DNA of 64,000 bases from an uncultured Prevotellaceae bacterium (GCA_900317325.1 ONGE01000008.1:225422-289421); one strand, 5' to 3'. Counted from the first letter of the stretch, positions 28,472 through 38,116 are shown. Translations and numbers: made by a program. Notes: generated by a model not told the origin, from the sequence alone.

Positions 28472-30181
28472 ATGGGATTTTCCAAAAAATTTTCAATGCA
28501 TTCCCTTGCCGACAGTTTCGGACAGAGTTTCAGGCGCTTTCCGGTGGCAATGGTGCTCGTGCTGTTCTTAACCTGCTTCTTGTTGTACCTCAATCACGGA
28601 GGCGACCTGGGCGACAAGAAGGAGTTCTTCTTCATTTTCTATCCCGGAACGGGTGCGTTGCTCGCAGTGGCGCTGTCGCTGCTCACCGAAGACTTCAAGT
28701 CGAAGTGGGCCGCCCTTGCAACCCAAGTGATTGTCCATGCCGCATGGTTGGGCATCTCGATTTACCTGTCACAGTTCGACCGATTCTCCATTCCGCAGCT
28801 GATAGCGGTCTCGGCCACAGTGTTTGCCATCGGGATGTCGGTCTTCCTCATCTGTTTCTACCGCCGGAGGCATGAGTTGGCGTTCTGGAATTTCTCGACA
28901 CGCACAGTGCTTGGGTTGGCTATATCAGCAGCCATCGGCGGGGCATTGACCCTGGGCTTGCTGTTGCTGGTCGAGTCGCTGAAAATGCTGTTTGGCATTA
29001 TCATCCATCAAGAGGTCTACATGGACATCTGGACCGTGTGCATGACTCTGCTCGCCCCGGTATTGTTCATGAACCTGATTCCCAAGGGTGAGAACAAATA
29101 CCTGAATGAGGCCCCTGCGTTTTCCCGCTTTGCCAAGGGTGTAATCCAGTACCTTTTCATGACCTTGCTGGGCTTGTACATCATCACCCTCTACGCCTAC
29201 GGTGCCAAGATCCTGTACCAGTGGTCACTGCCCGTTGGCGGTGTGAGCTATCTGGTGACGGGCAGCATGATGCTCATGGTACTGCTCATCTATCTCACCC
29301 ACCCCCTCCAGCACCAGGAGGGCAACAAACTGTTCAAGCGCGTGACCCGCTTGTTGCCCGTGGTGATGCTGCCCCTGCTAGCCCTGATGACCGTGGCTAT
29401 CGGTCGCCGCTTGGCGGACTATGGCATCACGGTGAGCCGCCTGTATCTTCTGGTGTTCAACGTGTGGTGCTATGCGGTGTGCCTGTGGCTGATTTTCACG
29501 CGCAACAAGCGCATCTGGTTGATTCCCGCATCGTTTGCTGCCATTCTGTTCCTCGTTTCGGTGGGACCACAGAGCATCGCCAACGTGACCCAACGTCAGC
29601 TAAAAAAAGAGGCCCGCACCGCCTTCGCTGCATCGGGCATCACCAGCCTGCCCATCTCGGGAGCGCAATACGATCAGTGGCTCAAACAGGCCGACCCCAA
29701 GACGGCCCGATCCATCGACTCGAAGCTTCACTACCTCTATACCGACTTCGGCAACAATGCCATCGCGGATTTGTTGGCCAAGGATGCTATCACCGGCCGT
29801 TATTCTTCACTCGACGAGAAAGGCAACATCGTCAATGACACATATACAAGCTACTCCAACGACGGCCTGATTGTCAGCATGCCCGTACCACAGGGTTATG
29901 CTTTGATGACCACGGTATATTGCTCTGATGATGACATCGTCAAGCAGGATGGCGACAAAGTACTGTTCAAGGTGCTTGACAGCAAAGAAGCCGAGCACGT
30001 TTTTGAGCTGAATGTCAAGCAGTTGGCAAACTTTGACAGAGAGAAGAATCCCGACGGCGTTGACCAGCCCCTGCTTATTGACAACGGTGAGGCCTTGCTG
30101 ATGATCGATGACTTCCATGTCACCGTTTTCAGCACAAACTCAGGCTACTTCAGCATCAAGGGCATCCTGTTCACTAAATAG
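28472..30181 (+). CDS. DUF4153 family membrane protein
   Basis: A 569-residue protein whose first ~370 residues hold about ten to eleven hydrophobic membrane segments, matching the DUF4153 family of Bacteroidales inner-membrane proteins with unknown function. The remaining ~200 residues (from ANVTQRQLKKEARTAF) are hydrophilic and mixed alpha/beta, probably a periplasmic or cytoplasmic domain. No catalytic motif is seen. It ends in a very clear intrinsic terminator and appears monocistronic. Confidence 0.88.
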   Translation: MGFSKKFSMHSLADSFGQSFRRFPVAMVLVLFLTCFLLYLNHGGDLGDKKEFFFIFYPGTGALLAVALSLLTEDFKSKWAALATQVIVHAAWLGISIYLSQFDRFSIPQLIAVSATVFAIGMSVFLICFYRRRHELAFWNFSTRTVLGLAISAAIGGALTLGLLLLVESLKMLFGIIIHQEVYMDIWTVCMTLLAPVLFMNLIPKGENKYLNEAPAFSRFAKGVIQYLFMTLLGLYIITLYAYGAKILYQWSLPVGGVSYLVTGSMMLMVLLIYLTHPLQHQEGNKLFKRVTRLLPVVMLPLLALMTVAIGRRLADYGITVSRLYLLVFNVWCYAVCLWLIFTRNKRIWLIPASFAAILFLVSVGPQSIANVTQRQLKKEARTAFAASGITSLPISGAQYDQWLKQADPKTARSIDSKLHYLYTDFGNNAIADLLAKDAITGRYSSLDEKGNIVNDTYTSYSNDGLIVSMPVPQGYALMTTVYCSDDDIVKQDGDKVLFKVLDSKEAEHVFELNVKQLANFDREKNPDGVDQPLLIDNGEALLMIDDFHVTVFSTNSGYFSIKGILFTK

Positions 30182-30238
30182 GAAAGTGACGATGATGGCC
30201 GCTGCTGAGCAGCGGCATGGGGAACCAAGCGATAGATT

Positions 30239-30281
30239 TTATCAACAACCGCAAAAAAATGCGGTTGTTGATAACTTTTTT
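30239..30281 (+). terminator. Intrinsic terminator of the DUF4153 gene
   Basis: A 15-bp perfect stem (30239-30253 with 30260-30274), a 6-nt A loop and a following run of six T. Confidence 0.88.
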
Positions 30282-30316
30282 CGGTCAGTTCTTGTGCTTG
30301 TGTCATGACTTGGTAG

Positions 30317-30324
30317 TAATTTTG
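30317..30324 (+). promoter_or_regulatory. -7 box for the 658-residue secreted protein
   Basis: TAATTTTG, 24 nt before the chosen ATG (30349). It rules out the longer frame that starts at 30217 inside the preceding terminator. Confidence 0.65.
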
Positions 30325-30348
30325 TACCATAAATTATTAATGTGCAAA

Positions 30349-32325
30349 ATGAAGCGTTTTTTCTCGATTTTCTTGATGGCCTTTTTGGCCTTTTCTGTAT
30401 TACAGGCAGCCGAGGTGACCTTTGATTTCTCGACCGCCGATGGCATTACCGCGATGGGCTATGCCGTACCCGCACAAGGTGCCGGAACCAACCTGTCAGC
30501 TAATCCTGTGACCGTGAACGGCGTGACGCTATCGGCCACCGATGGTGCTACCGAGACCCGCATCTGGAATTCCCAGGGCAACTACACGCTGCGCATCTAT
30601 GTGGACGGCAGCATCACCTTCTCGGTCGCCGAGGGCAGCATCACGGGCATCACTGTCAATGCCGCCAACACGACAAACTTTGATTTACTGGCCGACGTGG
30701 GCGATTACGCCGTTACCGGTGCCACCGGCTCATGGACGGGCAACGCCGCATCGGTGACCTTTACCCACTTTGGTAGCAAGAACGCTCAAGTGGCTACAAT
30801 CACTGTCACTACCAGCGGTGAGGGTCCCGACAACCCCGACCCCGAGGATCCCATCGACCCCAATATCTTCAAACTTGACTCCATCCAGCACCTGGCAGCC
30901 CTGGAGGACGGCACAGCCTTCCAGTTCACCAGCGACGTGTATGTCAACTACCAGTGGGACAATTACCTGTGGGTGATGCAGCTCGACGAGGAAGGAGAGG
31001 CCTTTGCTGGACTCATCTACGGTGACACGGGCAAGCAGTACCCGCTGGGCGCTGTCATTCCTGCCGGATGGACCGCTGTAAAGAAGACCTACCAGGGTCT
31101 GGCCGAAGCCTGCGAACCTGCACATTTCGCCAATCCCAAAAACATCCTTGACGAGGAATATTACTCGGCATTCGACGTGACCGGCTACTTGAGTTACATC
31201 GCCGACCCCGAGGAGGGTTGGGAGAATTACAAGGTGCGCTTGGAAGGCATCCACTTGAGTGAGATTAACGAAAACGGCAATTTCACGATGACCAGCACCG
31301 AGACCGACGAGGATGGCATCACCCACGAGGCCACCATGGCAGGCTTCAACAAGTTCGGCATCGAGTACCCCGAGGTTGACGACACCGAAGTCTATACCGT
31401 TGAGGGCATGGTCACCATCTATAGAGGCACAATGGAACTCTACCCCATCAGCATCACCGCCAATCCCGGTACCCGCCTGTGGAAGGTGCTGTATGAGGGT
31501 GAGGACGGCATGACCTGCAAAATCACCGACACGCTCTATGTCGCCGCCACTGCCAGCACCGAAGACGCCAAGCTGGTGTTTGTCACCGACAATGTCGATG
31601 AAATCTACTACGACACCTACGCCGAGTGGGGCTATGCCGAGTGGCTGGCCTGGTACCCCGACTGGATTGCGCTGGATTGCACCGATAACGAGGAAATCTT
31701 CAATGTTCTGGCCAATGCCGAGGTCCTCAAGCCCGGCACCATCAAGGGAACACTGGCCGACAGGGATACCAATCCTCGCCTGATCCTTAACAGCACTCCC
31801 GTTGCTCTCGACGATGTGGAATTGCCCACACTGACGTTGTTCCAATACAACCTGAACACCGACTATATCGGCGCTCAGGGCAACGAGGTGGGTCGTGCCG
31901 ACGGCTATTTCTTCTATCGTGACGGCAAACCTTACTTGTGCAGCGAACAGGACACCGTGATGGTGAAACTCAGCTTTGACTACGCTCCTGAGATGGAGGC
32001 CGAAATGGCCGACAAGGAAGGCTTCAACTATGGACTGCTGTGTGTGTTCACGATTGATGAAGCATGGTCGACAGACGACCCGAAGGCACCCATGCAGCGC
32101 ATCCAGGCCACCGACGAGGACTACTTCACCAACTACACCCTCCATCCCCTGGCCATCATCTCGTGTGCCGCAGTTGAGGAGACCAGCTACAGCAAGCAAG
32201 CTGTTGACGTGAAGTATGTCAACCCGGCCGGTGTCACCAGCAAGACGCCTCACGATGGTGTGAACATCATCGTCACCACCCACAGCGACGGCTCGCGCAC
32301 CACGACCAAGCGCTTGAACAAATAA
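30349..32325 (+). CDS. Large secreted protein with DUF5689/OB-fold-like regions and a Bacteroidales C-terminal tail
   Basis: A 658-residue protein with a signal peptide (MKRFFSIFLMAFLAFSVLQA). The N-terminal ~140 residues are a beta-rich domain (VTFDFSTADGI...), followed by a Pro/Asp-rich linker (PDNPDPEDPIDPN) and several beta domains with the look of repeated OB-fold modules. The C-terminus (VDVKYVNPAGVTS...FDGVNII-like, ending in DGSRTTTKRLNK) resembles a tail shared by many exported Muribaculaceae/Prevotella proteins, perhaps a sorting signal. Function unknown. An in-frame ATG at 30340 is an alternative start. The long antisense frame opposite it is a shadow. Confidence 0.82.
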   Translation: MKRFFSIFLMAFLAFSVLQAAEVTFDFSTADGITAMGYAVPAQGAGTNLSANPVTVNGVTLSATDGATETRIWNSQGNYTLRIYVDGSITFSVAEGSITGITVNAANTTNFDLLADVGDYAVTGATGSWTGNAASVTFTHFGSKNAQVATITVTTSGEGPDNPDPEDPIDPNIFKLDSIQHLAALEDGTAFQFTSDVYVNYQWDNYLWVMQLDEEGEAFAGLIYGDTGKQYPLGAVIPAGWTAVKKTYQGLAEACEPAHFANPKNILDEEYYSAFDVTGYLSYIADPEEGWENYKVRLEGIHLSEINENGNFTMTSTETDEDGITHEATMAGFNKFGIEYPEVDDTEVYTVEGMVTIYRGTMELYPISITANPGTRLWKVLYEGEDGMTCKITDTLYVAATASTEDAKLVFVTDNVDEIYYDTYAEWGYAEWLAWYPDWIALDCTDNEEIFNVLANAEVLKPGTIKGTLADRDTNPRLILNSTPVALDDVELPTLTLFQYNLNTDYIGAQGNEVGRADGYFFYRDGKPYLCSEQDTVMVKLSFDYAPEMEAEMADKEGFNYGLLCVFTIDEAWSTDDPKAPMQRIQATDEDYFTNYTLHPLAIISCAAVEETSYSKQAVDVKYVNPAGVTSKTPHDGVNIIVTTHSDGSRTTTKRLNK

Positions 32326-32349
32326 GGTCACGAGACCTTCACAAGAAAA

Positions 32350-32396
32350 CGGGAGCTCCGAGTCCCTCTGAATTGCCAGAGATCTCGGAGCTCCCG
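32350..32396. terminator. Bidirectional terminator
   Basis: A 13-bp perfect outer stem (32350-32362 with 32384-32396), with further pairing inside, between convergent genes. Confidence 0.75.
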
Positions 32397-32451
32397 GTGT
32401 TCTTGGATGGGTCAGAAACCTTGTGTTCCTTCTCCCGATTAATCGTCGCGC

Positions 32452-33315
32452 TTAACGCAGGTTGATGCGTTGCAGCATGATCACGATGTTGCCCTTGTTG
32501 TCGAGCAGTGCCATCTCGTACTGGTTGATGCGCTTGCAGGAGACCGTGGTCTCGAGCGCAAGCAGCAGGTCGGTCTCGTTGTCGATGCTTTCACAGTCAT
32601 TCTCGCCCGAAATCAAATCCTCGAACTGGATGGCCATGTCCTTGGTCGGGTCCAGCGTGATGATGCCGTTGATGATGTTGCAGCCCGTGTCGCCATGGAT
32701 GGACTGCATCACAGCATCAATGACCAGGCGCATACCCAACTCGCTCACGTTCTCGCTGTTGATTTCCTTGACGAGCCATGCCCCATTCATTGCATCCAGG
32801 TTGTGACGCTTGAGCACCATGATTACGTTGCCCTTGCTGTTCATCAGATTCAGGTACTGGGCGTTGTATTGTGCCTCGAGCGTGTAGCGACGCACATCGG
32901 CCAGAGCATGCATGATGGTCTTCTCGTTAGTGACGTTATGGCAGGACTCCTCGGTGGAAATGAAATCGTTGAACTTCAGGTTATTGCCACTCAGCTGGAA
33001 AATGCCGTTAATGGTGTTGCAGCCGTTGCAGCCATACACCTTGTTACCGCCGTTAAAGTCCAGATACAGATAAGCGCGCTCCTTGGTGTAGACCTTCTTC
33101 TTGTTGCGCAGCATCACGATGTCCCACTCGCCGTACAGTTGCTTGGCAGGATCGGTGACAGCGATTTCACGCATCGGCTGCTCCACATCGGCCACGACGT
33201 TTTCAACCTCTACGCCACGTTTCTCGAGTTTCTTGTCCTTCTTCTTGCGGGCATCCATCGTTGCCGGAGCCAGCAACATCGCCAGTAAAAGACTGATAAC
33301 AATATATTTTCTCAT
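32452..33315 (-). CDS. Exported protein with two META/HslJ-like domains
   Basis: A 287-residue protein with a signal peptide (MRKYIVISLLLAMLLAPATMDA) and a basic KKKDKK stretch just after it. Two META-domain copies are seen: about 75-170 (GEWDIVMLRNKKKVY...GCNGCNTINGIFQLSGNNLKF...ESCHN) and about 185-287 (GAWLVKEINSENV...GCNIINGIITLDPTKDM...NDCES). META domains occur in HslJ-type envelope proteins and are thought to bind or stabilise partners, but the role is unproven. The start at 33315 was chosen because the signal peptide begins there. Confidence 0.85.
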   Translation of the reverse strand: MRKYIVISLLLAMLLAPATMDARKKKDKKLEKRGVEVENVVADVEQPMREIAVTDPAKQLYGEWDIVMLRNKKKVYTKERAYLYLDFNGGNKVYGCNGCNTINGIFQLSGNNLKFNDFISTEESCHNVTNEKTIMHALADVRRYTLEAQYNAQYLNLMNSKGNVIMVLKRHNLDAMNGAWLVKEINSENVSELGMRLVIDAVMQSIHGDTGCNIINGIITLDPTKDMAIQFEDLISGENDCESIDNETDLLLALETTVSCKRINQYEMALLDNKGNIVIMLQRINLR

Positions 33316-33468
33316 TGCGTTTGTAACCTTTGTTCTGTTTGAAACTTCAAATTTCGCAATTCTTTTCCATCCCGCCAAATCCTTTAGCGACTTTTAAGAA
33401 TTTATGCCATAAAATGTAAAAAAGCGGCCCGTAAAGTGACGATTTTTGGCAATTGCGAAATTTTGGCA

Positions 33469-33476
33469 TACTTTTG
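33469..33476 (+). promoter_or_regulatory. -7 box for the TPR gene
   Basis: TACTTTTG matches TAnnTTTG and ends only 8 nt before the first ATG (33485), suggesting a leaderless or nearly leaderless mRNA. Confidence 0.6.
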
Positions 33477-33484
33477 CCGTTATA

Positions 33485-35581
33485 ATGACAAAAATGAACA
33501 GAATAAAGACGACATACCGACGCTTGATGTTGCTGCTGGCCATGCTGGCGGCCCTGGGTGCTCAGGCCCAGATCAACACCGACCAGGTGGTGAACATCGG
33601 TCGCAACGCCCTCTTCTTCGAGGACTATATTCTTGCTATCCAATACTTCAACCAGGCCATCAAGGCCAAACCCTTCCTGGCCGACCCCTATTTCTACCGC
33701 TCTGTGGCCAAGATCAGTCTTGAGGACTACCAGGGAGCCGAGCAGGATGCCAGTCTGGCGATTGAACGCAATCCGTTCATTGTCGATGCCTATCAGGTGC
33801 GCGGCGTCTCGAGACAGAATCTGGGCAACTTTGCCGGTGCTGTCGAGGACTATGACGCCGGGCTGAACCTGATGCCCGAAGACAAGAACCTGCTGTTTAA
33901 CCGTGCCGTGTGTGAAACAGCCTTGAAGAATTATGACGAGGCGCAACAGACCTTCGACCGCCTGCTGCAACTCGACCGCCGTCACGACCGTGCCTACATC
34001 GGCCTGGCACAGATGAACCTGGCCAAGAAAGACACCACTGCAGCCCTCGAGAACCTGAACCGCGGCATCGCGCTGAGCAAGAACAACGCCAGCGCCTATG
34101 TCATGCGTGCCGAGATCGCGTCCCGCACCCTCCATGACTATGAGAGCGCCGTGGCCGACATGGACAGCGCCATCGTGCTGGAACCCCGTTATGCAGGCTA
34201 CTTCATCAACCGCGCCTTCATGAAGTACAATCTCGACGACTACTTCGGGGCGATGTCCGACTATGACTACGCCATCAGCCTTGACCCTGCCAGCCAGGAG
34301 GCTCACTTCAACCGCGGCCTGCTGCGTGCCGAGGTGGGCGACAACAACAAGGCCATCAAGGATTTTGACTTTGTGTTGAAGAGCAATCCGTCAAACTTCA
34401 TGGCCCTCTATAACCGCGCACTGCTGCACATGCGCACCCGCCAGTATCGGGAGGCCGTCAACGACTTCACAGCCATCTTGAAGAAATACCCCGACTTCGA
34501 AGCCGGTTACATGGCGCGAGGCGAGGCCAAACGGCGCATGGGCGACTTGCGAGGCGGTGACGCCGACTACGAGAAAGCGATGGCCATCTTCCGTCGCCAC
34601 AAGACACACGTCTCCACTTTCAACCCTGCCGAGATCGAGGCGACTGCCGCCGTCAAGAAAGCCGAGCAACGCGCACTCACCGGCGAAGACGAGCCCGAGA
34701 GCGCCGAGGAGATCATGAACCGCTTCAACACGCTGCTCACGGTAAGGGACAACGACGCCGTCAAGCCCGAATACGCCAACCGCCAGCGCGGCCACATCCA
34801 GAACGACAACATCGAGGTGGAGCCGATGCCCATGTTCAGCCTGTCTTACTATGCCCACGATAACAAGCTCAACGGCAACACTCACTACATCCGCGAGGTC
34901 AGCGACATCAATGACACACGGCTGTTGCCCGGAACGCTCACGCTGGTCAACGGCGAGCCCAAGCTAAGCGAGGAAGACATCCAGCGGCACTTTGCCGACA
35001 TCGAGTACTACAACAGCCTGCTGGCAAGCGCCAAGCCCCGCAGCGTCGATTATTTTGCACGCGGCTTGGATTACTTGCTGGTCAAGAATCCCGATGCCGC
35101 CGTCAACGACGCCGATTCGGCCATCACCATGAGCCCACAGTTCATGTTGGCCTACCTGTTGCGTGCCGATGCGCATTACATGCAATACCGCATGGCACAG
35201 GTCCGCGAGGCGAACTCGGGCGACGCTCAATCTGAAGCATCTGACGCCAATCATCAACCCATGCTGCGCATGCGCCAAGACGTCATCTCGCTCGAACAGA
35301 TGGTGGCCGATCTGGACCAGGCTCTCAAGCTGTCGCCCAAGAACGTGTATGCCCACTTCAACAAGGGCAACGCGTTCATGCTCCAGGGCGACTACACCAA
35401 TGCCATCAGCTGCTACAGCACAGCCATCGAGCTCAAGCCCGACTTGGGCGAGGCCTACTATAACCGGGGACTCATGTACCTGCGCATGGGCAACAAGAAT
35501 CTGGGTATCGCCGACCTGAGCAAGGCCGGAGAACTTGGCATTTTGCCCAGCTACAACGTCCTCAAGCGCATGAGCCGATAG
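33485..35581 (+). CDS. Large exported tetratricopeptide-repeat protein
   Basis: A 698-residue protein with a signal peptide ending near GAQAQ and about a dozen TPR units in two blocks (about 25-370 and 590-695), with typical A-helix/B-helix patterns such as YFNRGLMYLRMGNKNLGIADLSKAGELG. The middle (about 390-550) is less regular and contains EPESAEEIMNRFN and a beta-containing segment. TPR arrays mediate protein-protein contacts; the partner is unknown. Alternative starts are the ATGs at 33494 and 33527. The promoter box position favours 33485 or 33494. Confidence 0.88.
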   Translation: MTKMNRIKTTYRRLMLLLAMLAALGAQAQINTDQVVNIGRNALFFEDYILAIQYFNQAIKAKPFLADPYFYRSVAKISLEDYQGAEQDASLAIERNPFIVDAYQVRGVSRQNLGNFAGAVEDYDAGLNLMPEDKNLLFNRAVCETALKNYDEAQQTFDRLLQLDRRHDRAYIGLAQMNLAKKDTTAALENLNRGIALSKNNASAYVMRAEIASRTLHDYESAVADMDSAIVLEPRYAGYFINRAFMKYNLDDYFGAMSDYDYAISLDPASQEAHFNRGLLRAEVGDNNKAIKDFDFVLKSNPSNFMALYNRALLHMRTRQYREAVNDFTAILKKYPDFEAGYMARGEAKRRMGDLRGGDADYEKAMAIFRRHKTHVSTFNPAEIEATAAVKKAEQRALTGEDEPESAEEIMNRFNTLLTVRDNDAVKPEYANRQRGHIQNDNIEVEPMPMFSLSYYAHDNKLNGNTHYIREVSDINDTRLLPGTLTLVNGEPKLSEEDIQRHFADIEYYNSLLASAKPRSVDYFARGLDYLLVKNPDAAVNDADSAITMSPQFMLAYLLRADAHYMQYRMAQVREANSGDAQSEASDANHQPMLRMRQDVISLEQMVADLDQALKLSPKNVYAHFNKGNAFMLQGDYTNAISCYSTAIELKPDLGEAYYNRGLMYLRMGNKNLGIADLSKAGELGILPSYNVLKRMSR

Positions 35582-35686
35582 GCCCCGTTGTGCCCGAGAA
35601 CGGTTCATCACCACCAGCGCCCACGGTAATCCATAGATTATATATTTTTTAACACAAGTTTATCACTTAGTTTTCAGAAAAAGCAT

Positions 35687-35694
35687 TATATTTG
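35687..35694 (+). promoter_or_regulatory. -7 box upstream of the 79-residue protein gene
   Basis: TATATTTG matches TAnnTTTG, 79 nt before the ATG. It may serve the whole 35.8-38.0 kb group of genes. Confidence 0.5.
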
Positions 35695-35773
35695 AACATC
35701 AAAACCATCAGTACAAGTATAAACCTTTCAGATCTAGCTCCGACGGATCTGTAACTAATTGAAAAACAAGGAT

Positions 35774-36013
35774 ATGAACGACATTTCTGAAATACTGCGT
35801 GAATTGTTGGACCGCTATAGCAACACTTCCGAACTGGACCGAGAGTTTGAGCGGATGAGACGCGAAGATGAAGAGTTCGAGAAAGATTACGTCTTGTGGT
35901 GTGACGATAACGGCTACACTGTCAAGGATGGTTACCGCGACTTCATCAACGAGATTGTCGAATCACAGGATTCCATCTGGGACAACTATCAGGAATACGG
36001 GAACAACATCTGA
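35774..36013 (+). CDS. Small acidic protein of unknown function
   Basis: A 79-residue, strongly acidic cytosolic protein (MNDISEILRELLDRYSN...) predicted as two or three helices rich in Glu, Asp and Arg. No family is recognised. The ATG at 35774 is preferred over an upstream TTG. It lies 81 nt before the agmatine deiminase gene in the same direction; a regulatory role there is possible but unsupported. Confidence 0.65.
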   Translation: MNDISEILRELLDRYSNTSELDREFERMRREDEEFEKDYVLWCDDNGYTVKDGYRDFINEIVESQDSIWDNYQEYGNNI

Positions 36014-36094
36014 TTTCAGAGCCCCGCAATTCATAATCAACAAACACAAGGAATCAAGTACACGAGACTATAGGAACTATAGATGCTTTCAACA

Positions 36095-37132
36095 ATGAAA
36101 AACCGCAGCTTTGCTGCTGAATGGGATTGCCAAGACGGCATTCTCCTTTCGTGGCCTAACGCCGGCACCGACTGGGCATATATGCTCGACGAGGTGACGG
36201 CTTGTTATGTAGAGATAGTGCATGCCATCCTGGAGGATGACGAGAGGCTCGTCATCGTCACCAACGATGCCGACGATGTGCGCAACGCCTTGGGACCCGA
36301 TGTGGACTGGGCCCGCATCCGCCTGGCAGAGATGCCCATCAACGACACCTGGGTGCGTGACTACGGCCCCATCGGCGTGTACCGCGACGGGCAGCTGGTT
36401 CTCGCCGACTTCACCTTCAACGCCTGGGGCATGAAATTTGCCGCCGACTGCGATAATCAGATCAACTCACACCTCAACGAGCAAGGCATCTTCGACCTGC
36501 CGCTGGTCAACTACCGTGACCTGGTGCTCGAGGGCGGCTCCATCGAGACCGACGGCAACGGCACGGTGATGACGACGACCTGCTGCCTGACGGCCCCCAA
36601 CCGCAACGATACCTTGAGCCGAGAACAATTGGAGCACACCCTGCTTGAGCGTCTGGGATGCGTGAAGATGCTGTGGCTCGACCACGGGCAGCTCACAGGC
36701 GATGATACCGACGGTCACATCGACACACTGGCCCGCTTCGCTCCCGGCGGCGTAATCATCTTCACGGGTTGTGACGATCCCGAAGACGAGCACTTCGAGC
36801 CGCTGATGAAGATGGAAGAGCAACTCAAGCAGTTCACCGATGCCGACGGTAACCATTATCACCTGGTCAAGCTGCCGTTGCCCGCCCCGATCTATGAACA
36901 CGAGTATTTCCGTTTGCCAGCCACCTATGCCAATTTCCTGGTGACGAACCACCAGGTTCTGGTTCCCGTATATGGTCAACCCGAAAACGACCTCAAGGCT
37001 TGTCAACTCATCGGTGAAGCATTCCCGGGCCGAAAGATAGTCGGCATCGACTGCCGCCCGCTCATTCAGCAGCACGGCTCGCTGCACTGCGCGACGATGC
37101 AGTTGCCCAAGGGGTCCCTCTCTAATCAATAA
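36095..37132 (+). CDS. aguA: Agmatine deiminase family protein
   Basis: A 345-residue guanidino-group-modifying enzyme of the agmatine deiminase/Porphyromonas-type peptidylarginine deiminase family. It converts agmatine to N-carbamoylputrescine. Family landmarks are NDTWVRDYGPI, LEGGSIETDG, TDGHIDTLARF (catalytic His) and the C-terminal catalytic Cys332 in GSLHCATMQ. No signal peptide is present, which fits an intracellular agmatine deiminase more than a secreted PPAD. The N-carbamoylputrescine amidase gene starts 16 nt later, completing the two-step route to putrescine. Confidence 0.92.
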   Translation: MKNRSFAAEWDCQDGILLSWPNAGTDWAYMLDEVTACYVEIVHAILEDDERLVIVTNDADDVRNALGPDVDWARIRLAEMPINDTWVRDYGPIGVYRDGQLVLADFTFNAWGMKFAADCDNQINSHLNEQGIFDLPLVNYRDLVLEGGSIETDGNGTVMTTTCCLTAPNRNDTLSREQLEHTLLERLGCVKMLWLDHGQLTGDDTDGHIDTLARFAPGGVIIFTGCDDPEDEHFEPLMKMEEQLKQFTDADGNHYHLVKLPLPAPIYEHEYFRLPATYANFLVTNHQVLVPVYGQPENDLKACQLIGEAFPGRKIVGIDCRPLIQQHGSLHCATMQLPKGSLSNQ

Positions 37133-37146
37133 TCACTCATCAATCA
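37119..37146. repeat. Heptamer array across the aguA stop codon
   Basis: Four 7-bp units (TCTCTAA, TCAATAA, TCACTCA, TCAATCA) overlap the last codons of aguA and end 2 nt before the aguB start codon. Confidence 0.65.
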
Positions 37147-37148
37147 TC

Positions 37149-38024
37149 ATGAAAATAGGAATCATACAACAACGCAATAGCGGTGACATCGCCGCCAACC
37201 GCCAATCGCTCATCAGCAAAATCAGGCAACTTGCTAAACAAGGTGCCCAACTTGTTGTGCTGCCCGAATTGCACGACTCGCTCTACTTCTGCCAAGTGGA
37301 GAGTGTGGATAACTTCAACCTCGCAGTGGATATTCCCGGTGAAGTGACCAGGGAATATGCTGCCGTGGCCAAGGAATGCGGCATCGTGCTCGTGACCTCG
37401 TTGTTCGAGAAACGAGCCACAGGCCTATACCACAACACAGCGGTGGTGTTTGACACCGACGGCAGCGTGGCTGGCCAGTACCGCAAGATGCACATTCCCG
37501 ACGACCCTGCCTATTACGAGAAATTCTACTTCACGCCGGGCGACCAGGGGTTTATTCCTATCGAGACGTCACTGGGCAAGCTGGGCGTGATGGTGTGCTG
37601 GGACCAGTGGTACCCCGAGGGTGCACGCCTGATGGCGATGCGCGGCGCCCAACTGCTCATCTACCCCACCGCCATCGGCTATGAGAGCAGCGACACGCCC
37701 GACGAGCAGGAACGCCAGCGCGAGGCTTGGACGACCGTGCAGCGCGGTCATGCCGTGGCCAATGGTTTGCCCGTTATCACCGTCAACCGCGTGGGTCACG
37801 AGGATGACCCGTCGGGACAGACCAACGGCATCCAGTTCTGGGGCAGCAGCTTCGTGGCCGGCCCTCAGGGCGAGCTCATCTACCGTGCCCCCAACGACAG
37901 CGAGGACCTGCAGGTCATCGACGTGGACATGGAGCGCAGCGAGCAGGTGCGCCGCTGGTGGCCGTTCCTGCGCGACCGTCGCATCGAGTGCTACAGCGAC
38001 CTGGACAAACGCTTCCTGGACTGA
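37149..38024 (+). CDS. aguB: N-carbamoylputrescine amidase
   Basis: A 291-residue nitrilase-superfamily (carbon-nitrogen hydrolase) enzyme that hydrolyses N-carbamoylputrescine to putrescine, CO2 and ammonia. The Glu-Lys-Cys triad is E40 (VVLPELHDS), K113 (QYRKMHIPDD) and C150 (GVMVCWDQWYPEGAR). The close match of these blocks to AguB, together with the upstream aguA gene, makes the assignment strong. Polyamine synthesis from agmatine is therefore complete in this operon; the arginine decarboxylase is not in the window. Confidence 0.94.
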   Translation: MKIGIIQQRNSGDIAANRQSLISKIRQLAKQGAQLVVLPELHDSLYFCQVESVDNFNLAVDIPGEVTREYAAVAKECGIVLVTSLFEKRATGLYHNTAVVFDTDGSVAGQYRKMHIPDDPAYYEKFYFTPGDQGFIPIETSLGKLGVMVCWDQWYPEGARLMAMRGAQLLIYPTAIGYESSDTPDEQERQREAWTTVQRGHAVANGLPVITVNRVGHEDDPSGQTNGIQFWGSSFVAGPQGELIYRAPNDSEDLQVIDVDMERSEQVRRWWPFLRDRRIECYSDLDKRFLD

Positions 38025-38036
38025 TAAAGAAAAAAC

Positions 38037-38096
38037 ACGAATTACGCGAATTGCACGAAGCGGGCTAATGCCACTCGTTAAATTCGCGTAATTCGT
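38037..38096. terminator. Inverted repeat between convergent genes
   Basis: A 16-bp perfect stem (38037-38052 with 38081-38096) with a 28-nt loop, flanked by A-run and T-run, so it can terminate both ways. Its right arm closely resembles a stretch at 63751-63771. Confidence 0.7.
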
Positions 38097-38116
38097 AGTT
38101 TTTTACGACCGACAGC

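Noticed and set aside
30730-32331. 533-codon open frame on the minus strand
   Set aside because: It mirrors the large secreted protein gene, with no signal peptide or recognisable domain.
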